Source of the DNA: Streptomyces nojiriensis
GTDB lineage: Bacteria > Actinomycetota > Actinomycetes > Streptomycetales > Streptomycetaceae
Direction: 5' to 3'
Assembly (NCBI RefSeq): GCF_017639205.1
Contig: NZ_CP071139.1
Span: 7,129,501-7,193,500 of the forward strand
DNA: 64,000 bases
The notes beneath the pieces were generated by a model. The model searched no databases and was not told the origin of the DNA. It saw nothing but the letters and a program-made list of their open reading frames with translations. The position numbers and the translations under genes are program-made. Shown one piece after another: positions 55,579 through 62,346 of this stretch (position 1 is the stretch's first letter; every line of letters begins with the position of its first letter).

Positions 55579-55664
55579 GCCATCACATCCTCGTTCTATG
55601 GAGCCGCTTGAACGGCTCGCCACGACCATAGCGGCACACTCGCTACACCCGCAACACTCGATTC

Positions 55665-55682
55665 GTATCGCTACAGCGATAC
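55665..55682. promoter_or_regulatory. KorSA-type operator palindrome
   Basis: GTATCGCTACAGCGATAC: perfect 8-bp arms around a 2-bp centre, in the divergent space between the GntR repressor gene and the transfer operon. The likely site by which the repressor silences transfer and itself. Confidence 0.7.
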
Positions 55683-55742
55683 AGCTAGAACGCCGAGGAC
55701 GCCCGGGTGTGCCGCGAGTGCTGGCCCCGCTACCCTCGTGCC

Positions 55743-56636
55743 ATGAAGCTGCCCCTGGGAGAGGACCCCCGGCCGCCATACGTCCAGGCCGCCGACGTCC
55801 TGCGCGCCGCGATCCACGACGGCGAGCTGCGCCCAGGCGAGCGGCTCCCCGCCGCGCGCGAGCTGCAAAAGCGCTTCGGCATCGCCAGCTCCACGGTCCA
55901 AAACGCCCTGCGATTGCTCAAGGAGGAGGGGCTGATCTACTCGGTCCTGGGCCGGGGCAGCTACGTCCGAGCGCCGAAGCCGATGGCACCCGCCGAAGCG
56001 AAGACGGACGCCGTCGAGGAAAACGAGGTCGATTCCGGCGAGTCCGATCCTGAGTACATCGGTCTCGGCGACCTCCGACGCGGTTGGCAGACCGCCGACA
56101 GTCCCGCCGACGATCCACGCCCCCCGTATGTGCGGACTGCGGACGAACTCCGCAAGCAGATCCAGGACGGCCGACTTGCGCCGGGCGCCAAGCTCCCGTC
56201 CGCCCGCGACCTGCAAGCTCAGTACGGCATCGCCAACTCCACCGCGCAGAACGCCCTGCGGGTCCTCAAGGAGGAGGGGCTGATCTATTCCGTACAGGGC
56301 CGAGGCGTCTTCGTTCGCCAGCTCGGCCCGCGCGATCAGTTCCTCAAGCGCTACAACGAGGGGTTGGAGGAAATGGCGGCGCAGCGCCGTGCGGACGAGG
56401 AAGCGGTGCGGCTCAGCGGAAAGAGCGACGACGAAGTGGCCGCCGAACTCGCGGCCGCCGAGGAACGATTCACCAAGGCCAGCACCGAGTTCGAAGCCGC
56501 CACCGCCCACCGTGATGCCATGCGCGCCGTCATGGAGCAACGCAAGCGTCTCAGCGGCAACTACACGCCAGAAGAGACCGCCGCCAAGGCCCAGCGCCTG
56601 CACGACCGGCTGAACGAAGGCAGACGCCGACGCTGA
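55743..56636 (+). CDS. GntR-type transfer repressor with two winged-helix domains (KorSA-like)
   Basis: 297 residues from ATG 55743. Two near-identical GntR wHTH domains in tandem: residues 1-77 (PPYVQAADVLRAAIHDGELR ... STVQNALRLLKEEGLIYSVLGRGSYVR) and about 120-195 (PPYVRTADELRKQIQDGRLA ... STAQNALRVLKEEGLIYSVQGRGVFVR). An acidic linker joins them and a long charged helix ends the protein. pSAM2 KorSA has one such domain, so this may be a single-chain dimer. It is divergent from the tra operon across an 18-bp palindrome. Confidence 0.88.
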   Translation: MKLPLGEDPRPPYVQAADVLRAAIHDGELRPGERLPAARELQKRFGIASSTVQNALRLLKEEGLIYSVLGRGSYVRAPKPMAPAEAKTDAVEENEVDSGESDPEYIGLGDLRRGWQTADSPADDPRPPYVRTADELRKQIQDGRLAPGAKLPSARDLQAQYGIANSTAQNALRVLKEEGLIYSVQGRGVFVRQLGPRDQFLKRYNEGLEEMAAQRRADEEAVRLSGKSDDEVAAELAAAEERFTKASTEFEAATAHRDAMRAVMEQRKRLSGNYTPEETAAKAQRLHDRLNEGRRRR

Positions 56637-57211
56637 ACCGACCGCACGCGGTAGAGCGGCAGGACACGAGACACGCGAGGCGAGCTGTTCAGAGTTTCTT
56701 TACTTGATCAAGGGCGTCCCGCTGACGCGGGCCGCCGCGCGCCGGCGGTCGGTGACCGCCGCCTGCTCCTGTCTGCCGCCCCGCTGGCGACGGCCGCCGA
56801 CCACTCGGCGCGCAAAGCCCGGGAGCGTAGGTCGGACCACCAATCGGAAGCCCCGGTGCGACCGCTCAGCAGCAGACTGGCCGGGCACCTGAGAGGCCGC
56901 CCGGCGGGCTCGCGCCGTCCTGGACGCCCATGCTTGCTGCCTGGCTGGGGGCCGTGACGATGGAGATAACTGGGCTGATGCCGGTGCGGGGTTGAGCGAG
57001 ACACACGTGGCGGGTGGTCGGTCGACGCGCCCGCCGTCGTGGCTGACTTTCTGTGGCAGAGGCCAGAACCCGCACAGCCAAGAGCACGGCACGCACGGAG
57101 GGCCCGTCCCTGCCGGGGCTGATGAGGAGGGGGAGCCTCAATCGGATTCGCCCGGCAGGGACGGGAGACGGGTGGGTCAGCGCGGTGCGGCGCTTGGGCG
57201 AGCGAGGCGGG
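56637..57211. other. 575-bp AICE non-coding region, possible cis-acting transfer or replication site
   Basis: No supported gene. It includes GC-rich, hairpin-prone sequence at 56720-56800 and a 15-bp perfect inverted repeat (57103-57117 and 57151-57165) with a 33-nt loop. In other AICEs the clt/oriT-like locus or the double-strand origin lies in this type of position, but nothing here proves it. Confidence 0.45.
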
Positions 57212-57448
57212 TTACGTCTGGCGCCAGGTCCGCCAGGGGCGGGTGATGATCTCCCGGTAGGTGTGGTGGGACGGGTTCTGGCCGCAGTGCCGGAGTACCC
57301 AGTCCTGCGGTTCGGCGAAGTCCTCGCTTGTCGGCGAGGTCTCTCCGTCCACGGCGCACTGCATCGCGTAATGGACCGGCTCTGCGTCCGGCTCGCGGTC
57401 GGGCTGGAGCGTCCAGGTCTCGTAGCGCAGGACCGAGCGAGGGGTCAC
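57212..57448 (-). CDS. AICE-associated small protein (DUF7848-like)
   Basis: 78 residues from GTG 57448, overlapping the preceding stop (GTGA). SVLRYETWTLQPDREPDAEP ... DFAEPQDWVLRHCGQNPSHHTYREIITRPWR has the pattern of a small family I remember as common beside AICE regulators: a single Cys, then QDW.LRH..., then TYREI. Function unknown. Confidence 0.7.
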   Translation of the reverse strand: MTPRSVLRYETWTLQPDREPDAEPVHYAMQCAVDGETSPTSEDFAEPQDWVLRHCGQNPSHHTYREIITRPWRTWRQT

Positions 57449-57747
57449 CGTCCCCACCTCCGGTTGGCCACGGCCACCTTCGCGCTCAACTCCTCCGTGG
57501 GAGTCGGCGTACGTACGTCCTCGGGCGGCACGTCCCACTCCCGGCCACCGCGCGGTGGTCGAAGCTGCACGTACGTCCCCACATGCCCCATCACTACGCC
57601 CACCTTGCCGCTTCGCCGGTCGACCACCAGGGCGCCGGCATCGGGTGAGACGGTGTGCCCGTCGGCATCAGGGGTGGGGGCCGTCACCGTGACCACCCCA
57701 GCGAGGCGGCGCGCGACCGGGCGTCCAGTCGCAGGGCGGGAACACAT
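57445..57747 (-). CDS. AICE-associated small protein of unknown function
   Basis: 100 residues from ATG 57747. Core GALVVDRRSGKVGVVMGHVGTYVQLRPPRGGREWDVPPEDVR looks like a small beta-barrel seen repeatedly beside the DUF7848-like protein in Streptomyces elements. No catalytic residues. Coupled to the next gene and divergent from the XRE-type regulator. Confidence 0.68.
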   Translation of the reverse strand: MCSRPATGRPVARRLAGVVTVTAPTPDADGHTVSPDAGALVVDRRSGKVGVVMGHVGTYVQLRPPRGGREWDVPPEDVRTPTPTEELSAKVAVANRRWGR

Positions 57748-57882
57748 GGGGTGGCGCTCATTCGCACGGTGACGCTCCTCGGCGGCGTTGATGCGTGCCC
57801 CTGGGCCTGTTGGTGTCGCAGGGTCGGCACCGATCCTCACGCTGGTCACCGGGACGAAGGAACCTCCACCAAACCCCATTTC

Positions 57883-57911
57883 GGGACGTCCTGCACCGTG
57901 TAGAACGTCCC
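57883..57911. promoter_or_regulatory. GGGACGT/ACGTCCC inverted repeat upstream of the XRE gene
   Basis: GGGACGT at 57883-57889 and ACGTCCC at 57905-57911, separated by 15 bp, between divergent genes and 32 bp before the XRE start. Candidate autoregulatory operator. Confidence 0.5.
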
Positions 57912-57942
57912 TAGTGCCGTCCTGAAACGAAGGGGGAGACTC

Positions 57943-58689
57943 GTGCCGAACGAGAGACTACGAGCCGTCATGGCGGCGGGAGGCTGGACGTACGCCGCAC
58001 TCGCTCAGCAGGTCGAGGTCGACCCCAAGTCGATCGAGCGCTGGGTGAACCTCGGGCGTATCCCACGTCGTGCCACCGCCCTCCAGGCGGCCAAGGCCCT
58101 GGGAGAAGACGTGCACGCACTCTGGCCGGCGCTCCGCCAGGCCCGCCCCGCCCGCGCCATCAGCCCCGAACTGGTCGCGCTCTACGAACAGCGGGCCGAC
58201 CTCCCCGTCTCGACGTTCACCGACCTGATGGCCCAAGCCCGGGAGCGGATCGACATCCTCGTCTACGCGGCCGTCTTCCTCCACGAGGCGTACCCGCGGC
58301 TGAACGAACTCCTCACCGAACGCGCCGCCGAAGGCTGCACCGTCCGCATCGCGATCGGGGACCCCGACAGCGACAACGTCCAAGCCCGCGGCCAGGAAGA
58401 GCGGTTCGGCCACGGCATCGAATCCCGCTGCCGCCTCGCGCTCATGCACTACAAGCCGCTCGCCGACACCCCCGGCATCGAAGTCCGCACCCACGAAACC
58501 ACGCTCTACAACTCCCTCTACCGCGCCGACGACCAGCAACTCGTCAACGCACACGTCTGGGGCGTCAACGCCTACGCAGCCCCCGTGTGGCACCTTCGCC
58601 GACACCAGGAGAGCGGCATGTTCGACACCTACGCCGACAGCTTCGACTCCGTGTGGGCGACCGCAACCCCCGTACGAGAGGAAGACTGA
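57943..58689 (+). CDS. XRE-type HTH protein with a phospholipase-D-like C-terminal domain
   Basis: 248 residues from GTG 57943 behind GGGGGAG. Residues 1-65 are an XRE helix-turn-helix (MAAGGWTYAALAQQVEVDPKSIERWVNLGRIP). Residues about 80-240 (ARERIDILVYAAVFLHEAYP ... EGCTVRIAIGDPDS ... VWGVNAYAAPVWHLRR) resemble the PLD-like fold, but a complete HxKx4D motif is not visible, so it is likely non-catalytic. It precedes a NUDIX hydrolase by 2 bp. The pair is recurrent in AICEs; ligand sensing is inferred. Confidence 0.78.
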   Translation: MPNERLRAVMAAGGWTYAALAQQVEVDPKSIERWVNLGRIPRRATALQAAKALGEDVHALWPALRQARPARAISPELVALYEQRADLPVSTFTDLMAQARERIDILVYAAVFLHEAYPRLNELLTERAAEGCTVRIAIGDPDSDNVQARGQEERFGHGIESRCRLALMHYKPLADTPGIEVRTHETTLYNSLYRADDQQLVNAHVWGVNAYAAPVWHLRRHQESGMFDTYADSFDSVWATATPVREED

Positions 58690-58691
58690 CC

Positions 58692-59162
58692 GTGGCCCGC
58701 ACCGAGTACTACGACGACCCCAACGCGCCCAAGCCGAACAGCATGGTCGTCGCTGCCTCCGCCGTCGTCACCGACGACCACGGGCGCATCCTCCTCCAGC
58801 GCCGCCGCGACAACGACCTATGGGCCCTGCCCGGAGGCGGAATGGACCTCACCGACTCCCTGCCAGGCACGGCCGTCCGAGAGGTCAAAGAGGAGACCGG
58901 CCTCGACGTCGAGATCACCGGCCTGGTCGGCACCTACACCGACCCGAAACACATCATCGCCTACACCGACAGCGAGGTCCGGCGACAGTTCAACGTCTGC
59001 TTCACCGCCCGCATCACCGGCGGCCAACTGGCAATCTCCGACGAGTCCACCGAACTCCGGTTCGTGCCGCCGGAAGAGATCGAGCAGCTGCCGATGCACC
59101 ACACCCAACGACTCAGGCTCCAACACTTCCTGGAACAGCGCGAAAAGCCGTACCTGGGCTGA
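58692..59162 (+). CDS. NUDIX hydrolase of the AICE
   Basis: 156 residues from GTG 58692. NUDIX box GGGMDLTDSLPGTAVREV then KEETGLDVEI: the REVKEETG half is canonical and the upstream Glu of G-x5-E is replaced by Asp. It hydrolyses a nucleoside diphosphate linked to another moiety; the actual substrate is unknown. It is 2 bp from the XRE/PLD-like gene, so the pair is an operon. It is the last gene of the element; the TGACGGCA repeat begins 7 bp after its stop. Confidence 0.92.
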   Translation: MARTEYYDDPNAPKPNSMVVAASAVVTDDHGRILLQRRRDNDLWALPGGGMDLTDSLPGTAVREVKEETGLDVEITGLVGTYTDPKHIIAYTDSEVRRQFNVCFTARITGGQLAISDESTELRFVPPEEIEQLPMHHTQRLRLQHFLEQREKPYLG

Positions 59163-59168
59163 ACCGTC

Positions 59169-59190
59169 TGACGGCAGTAGCGACGGCAAC
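59169..59190. repeat. TGACGGCA tandem repeat, copy at the right end of the AICE
   Basis: TGACGGCAGTAG followed by CGACGGCAAC: one base shorter than the copies at 49708 and 60541. About 90 bp before the right Hint-end repeat, as expected for an integrase arm site next to attR. Confidence 0.5.
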
Positions 59191-59279
59191 AACCCCGCAC
59201 AACCACGAACGCCCACGCACTTCACCGGACCAGCAAACTGCGCTTGACCTGCGAAAAAGCAGGTAGAGGGGTCCGCGTA

Positions 59280-59337
59280 GCACACGTACTATGTTTTGGC
59301 GGGCGACACACCGGTCCTCGTTCACAACAGCAACTGC
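59280..59337. repeat. right copy of the Hint-end repeat (candidate attR)
   Basis: Similarity to 48914-48971 starts abruptly at GCACACG and ends at AACTGC. The base before it belongs to a TAG stop, so the Hint fragment here has no upstream coding sequence. Confidence 0.6.
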
Positions 59338-59628
59338 CCCAACGGGAAGTTGTCGGATCCTCTGCCCAGGGGGATGAATAACAAGATCGCTTCGGCCTAC
59401 GACGGCGTGAAGGCGGGGCGGATTCCTTCGCACGATACCTATTCAGGCCACGAGCATCCGTGGTGGGCAGGCTCTAAGGAGTACCGGGTGCCCGGTAGGC
59501 CGGAAACTGACAGAATCCTGGAAAAGGAGTTGCCGAACGGCGCCAAGGTGTACGGCTGGACGTCCACGCATTACACGAAGATTCAACGCTTCAGCGCACC
59601 CCACTTCCCTGACGCGGGGTGGAATTAG
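59280..59628 (+). pseudogene. orphan Rhs C-terminal tip: Hint end plus barnase-like RNase domain
   Basis: The frame begins at a Hint tail (HTYYVLAGDTPVLVHNSNC) immediately after a stop codon, then gives a 97-residue tip. Its end, KEYRVPGRPETDRILEKEL and VYGWTSTHYTKIQRF, aligns by eye with barnase: a Glu, then the Arg pair with D-R-I-L, then T-x-H-Y with the catalytic His. Without the Rhs body and signal it cannot be delivered; translation from a TTG at 59296 is conceivable but doubtful. The following gene has a barstar domain, which strongly supports the RNase call. Confidence 0.78.
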
Positions 59629-59643
59629 TAGCTTTATTGGTTA

Positions 59644-59680
59644 ACTGGTGCAGCGACCGATTGATTGTCGCTGCACCAGT
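59644..59680 (+). terminator. 14-bp hairpin between orphan tip and barstar-type gene
   Basis: ACTGGTGCAGCGAC and its exact complement with a 9-nt loop, 16 bp after the tip stop codon. Confidence 0.75.
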
Positions 59681-59699
59681 TCCGGTTTGGGGATGAGAT

Positions 59700-60464
59700 A
59701 TGGCTGGCGAAGTGCCCGTAACGGCTGAGGTGGATTTTCCGCTGTACGTGGTATCGGATGAAGAGTCTGGGGATGTGCTTGTTGCGGCTGAAGGGGTAGA
59801 GGGTTTTTTTGTTGCCCCGGAAGAAGAGTTGTCGGAAGTAGCCTTCCTGAGAGCTCATGAGGTTGAAAAGGGTAGGCGAAGAGTCGAAGAAGCAGTGCTG
59901 GGCGTCATGAATCGCCGACGGGAGAAGGTTGGTGAGTACTTCATTGGGCGGGTTGTGCTCGGAGATACGGGCCTAGCGGCGCCAGACGGTAATATCTCGA
60001 GAGTCGAGTACCGGTTCTTTGGCAATCGCTGCGAATATCCTGAAGCTGAGCGAATTTGGCGACGTTGGGCATCGGGAATCGCCCTGGAGAAAGGCGAATG
60101 GCTTCGATGGCCGATGAGCTATCAGAGTGCATGGCTGCACGTTGTTCAGAATTCTTGGTTCACTTCGAATCGTAGGGCTGCCCGCTATGGAGTGGATGAC
60201 GTAATCTACTTGGATGGTGCGCACATCTCTACAAAGTCGGGATTTTTCTGCGCATTGGGTGAGGCGGTAAATGGTGCGGGTGGATACTTTGGGTCGAATC
60301 TTGATGCTCTTACAGACTGCATTTCTTCGAACTGTGGCGAGGGGCCTCCAGTGAAGATTGTTTGGCGAGATTTTCAGGTATCTCAAGCATTTCTAGATGG
60401 CGCCTTTCTGGATTCAGTCGCGGAAGTGATGCGCGAATTTCGCGTAGATTTCGACACTTGCTGA
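59700..60464 (+). CDS. immunity protein with C-terminal barstar domain
   Basis: 254 residues from ATG 59700. Residues about 167-254 match barstar: VIYLDGAHISTKSGFFCALG, then YFGSNLDALTDCISS with both interface Asp residues, then PVKIVWRDFQVSQAF and a final helix. The first 165 residues (ESGDVLVAAEGVEGFFVAPEEEL ... YRFFGNRCEYPEAERIW) form a separate domain that I do not recognise. Noticeably lower GC than its surroundings, suggesting transfer. It should neutralise the barnase-like tip encoded just upstream and, if still expressed, protects against sibling strains. Confidence 0.85.
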   Translation: MAGEVPVTAEVDFPLYVVSDEESGDVLVAAEGVEGFFVAPEEELSEVAFLRAHEVEKGRRRVEEAVLGVMNRRREKVGEYFIGRVVLGDTGLAAPDGNISRVEYRFFGNRCEYPEAERIWRRWASGIALEKGEWLRWPMSYQSAWLHVVQNSWFTSNRRAARYGVDDVIYLDGAHISTKSGFFCALGEAVNGAGGYFGSNLDALTDCISSNCGEGPPVKIVWRDFQVSQAFLDGAFLDSVAEVMREFRVDFDTC

Positions 60465-60500
60465 TTTTGAATTGTTATGTATGTGTGCCAGCGAATTTTG

Positions 60501-60529
60501 CGCCCCGTCAGGCAATGCCTGACGGGGCG
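60501..60529 (+). terminator. terminator after the barstar-type gene
   Basis: CGCCCCGTCAGGCA and TGCCTGACGGGGCG arms (14 bp) almost back to back, 36 bp beyond the stop. Confidence 0.8.
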
Positions 60530-60540
60530 TCTGGGTGCGG

Positions 60541-60564
60541 TGACGGCAGTAGTTGACGGCAACG
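60541..60564. repeat. TGACGGCA tandem repeat, copy B beside the integrase remnant
   Basis: Identical over 24 bp to 49709-49732, and likewise placed directly beyond the 3' end of an integrase gene. Confidence 0.6.
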
Positions 60565-60845
60565 TCAGCGGACGGGGACTGTGCAGAGGGGTGGTTCGTC
60601 GCCGTCGTCGGGCACGTCGGCGATCTCGGCGGGGTGGCGGAGGGCGTGGCTGAGGAAGTCGATGACGTCGCGCTGAAGGCGGAGGCGGACGTGTGCGTAC
60701 ACGGTGGCGGTGACGCCGATGTGGGCGTGGCCGAGGAGTTCCTTGATCACGACGAGATCGACACCCTGTGCCAGGAGCAGGGCGGCGGGTTCGAGTGCCG
60801 GAGTTCGTGAAAGCGGATGCGCCGGAGTCCGGCCCGGTCGAGGGC
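60565..60845 (-). pseudogene. 3' remnant of a second AICE integrase, frameshifted
   Basis: The reverse strand reads LDRAGLRRIRFHELRHS in one frame and, after a shift, LLLAQGVDLVVIKELLGHAHIGVTATVYAHV and VIDFLSHALRHP in another. These match the last quarter of the intact integrase at 49774 very closely, including the catalytic His and Tyr segments. It lacks the N-terminal three quarters. The C-terminus is about 20 residues longer and different. It marks the left end of an older, mostly deleted element. Confidence 0.88.
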
Positions 60846-60962
60846 GCTGTGTAAGCGGCGGTGTTCGGCCGATTGGGCGTTCTGTTGCGTGGCGTGCCGA
60901 TGAGTTTTCTGGTGGACGGGAGTCTGAACCTGTAGAGGCCATCGAGCGAGGAGCGCAGAGGC

Positions 60963-61580
60963 ATGGGGAAGCTGACCTTGACCACCTTTGTCACGTTGGA
61001 CGGCGTGATGCAGGCGCCCGGGGGGCCCGATGAGGATCAGAGCGGGGGGTTCGAGTACGGGGGGTGGGTCGCGCCGTTCGCCGATGAGGGGATGGGGGAG
61101 TTCATCACCGAGGTGTTCGGGCGGGCCGAGGCGTTCCTGCTCGGGCGGAAGACGTACGAGATCTTCGCCTCGTACTGGCCGGAGCACGACGACCCCGCCG
61201 ACCCCGTCGCGGGCAAGCTGAACCGGCTGCCCAAGTACGTGGCGTCGACCACGCTGAAGGAGCCGGCCTGGGGGCCGGTCACCGTGCTCGACGGGGAGCA
61301 CCTGCAGGGTGAGATCGTACGGGTCAAGGACGAGCTGGAGGGGGAGCTGCAGGTGCACGGCAGCGGGCAGCTCGCGCAGTGGCTGCTGGCTCGGGACCTC
61401 GTGGAAGAGATCAACCTGCTGGTGTTCCCCGTGGTTCTCGGGGCGGGGCAGAGGCTGTTCCCCACCGGCGGGCTGCCGACCGCCTATGAGGTGGTGAGCT
61501 CCCGTACGACACCGGCCGGGACCGCCGTCCACACCTACCGGCCGACGGGACGGGCCACCTTCGCGACGATCGGCGACTGA
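60963..61580 (+). CDS. dihydrofolate-reductase-fold (RibD C-terminal-like) protein
   Basis: 205 residues. LTLTTFVTLDGVMQAPGGPDED at the N-terminus, then AEAFLLGRKTYEIFASYWP, KYVASTTLKEPAW, LQVHGSGQLAQWLLARDLVEEINLLVFPVVLGAGQRLFP. This is the YyaP/RibD-C group of NADPH-binding reductase-fold proteins common in actinobacteria, distinct from housekeeping DHFR. Substrate unknown. It starts 20 bp beyond the boundary of the decayed element. Confidence 0.88.
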   Translation: MGKLTLTTFVTLDGVMQAPGGPDEDQSGGFEYGGWVAPFADEGMGEFITEVFGRAEAFLLGRKTYEIFASYWPEHDDPADPVAGKLNRLPKYVASTTLKEPAWGPVTVLDGEHLQGEIVRVKDELEGELQVHGSGQLAQWLLARDLVEEINLLVFPVVLGAGQRLFPTGGLPTAYEVVSSRTTPAGTAVHTYRPTGRATFATIGD

Positions 61581-61593
61581 GCTGAGCGCGCCG

Positions 61594-62124
61594 TCAGGCG
61601 AAGAGGAGCTCGACGTCCTCGTCGACGCAGAACCGCAGGACGACGGTCAGCCTTCGGGCGTCCTCGATGAGCTGCTGGAGGAGCGGTTCGGCCGGTTCCT
61701 CCAGCCATTCGCCGGCGATCGCCTCCAGGCGGGGCAGCATCGCGGCGCAGTCGGCGGCGGAGAGGTTGTCACCGCAGACGTCCGGGTGGTCGAGGAGCGG
61801 CTCCAGGCTGGTGGAGACCTCGCTCCACGGCCGGCCGCCCCCGAAACCCCACATCTCGTCGAGGGCGAACCCCTCTGCCCGTGCGAGCCGTTTCCGGAAC
61901 GCGTGGAAGCGGACGCAGGACCAAGTGGCGTCCGGGCTGCTGTTGTCTCCGTCGTCCGGGCACAGGATCAGGCCCACGTGGTCCTCCTCGTCGGTGAGGT
62001 GGACAGGATCGGCGGGAACGTGCCACGCCCGCAATCGAATTGATCGCCGGGTGCGTCCGGCCCAGGTCGGCCTGGGCCGTCTCTTCCGGATCTTGTCGGC
62101 CGAGCCCGCGGCGTCCGGTGCCAT
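61594..62124 (-). CDS. hypothetical protein with a repeat-derived N-terminus
   Basis: 176 residues if ATG 62124 is the start. The first 17 codons (MAPDAAGSADKIRKRRP) lie inside an inverted partial copy of the 73-bp repeat found at 62200-62346, so an internal start is possible. The core DEEDHVGLILCPDDGDNSSPDATWSCVRFHAFRKRLA and the acidic C-terminus (FCVDEDVELLF) show no family I recognise. It is cytosolic, with no membrane segment. Convergent with the DHFR-like gene. Confidence 0.6.
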   Translation of the reverse strand: MAPDAAGSADKIRKRRPRPTWAGRTRRSIRLRAWHVPADPVHLTDEEDHVGLILCPDDGDNSSPDATWSCVRFHAFRKRLARAEGFALDEMWGFGGGRPWSEVSTSLEPLLDHPDVCGDNLSAADCAAMLPRLEAIAGEWLEEPAEPLLQQLIEDARRLTVVLRFCVDEDVELLFA

Positions 62125-62199
62125 GGGGTCTCCCCGGGCCCGCCAGGGCCGTGGGGAAGGATGGCAAGGCGGAGGGGCGCCCGTGTGCTGGATGTACTC

Positions 62200-62346
62200 G
62201 GGCGCCCCGACAACGCGGCGAGGTGCAGTGCCAGGCGTCGCGGGGCAGGCGGGATTTTGCGGAGACGGCCTAAGGGCGCCCCGACAACGCGGCCAGGTGC
62301 GGTGCCGGGCGTCGCGGGCCCGGCAAGATCCGGAAGAGACGGCCTA
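62200..62346. repeat. two direct 73-bp repeats plus a partial inverted copy at 62075-62122
   Basis: Units 62200-62272 and 62274-62346 both run from GGGCGCCCCGACAACGCGG to GAGACGGCCTA, with scattered differences. The inverted copy at 62075-62122 forms the start of the gene at 61594. The stop codon of the gene at 62344 is within the second unit. Confidence 0.8.

Larger units (their letters stand above)
48972..59279. mobile_element. actinobacterial integrative and conjugative element (AICE), proposed extent including a toxin-immunity cassette
   Basis: The secure core runs from the integrase terminator (49724) to the NUDIX stop (59162). It carries int-xis-rep-spdB-tra, a repressor and accessory regulators in the pSAM2-like order. 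The proposed outer limits are the Hint-end repeats at 48914-48971 and 59280-59337, which would include the toxin tip and immunity gene at the left edge. If only the core is mobile, the limits would instead be near the TGACGGCA repeats at 49708 and 59169. Confidence 0.7.
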
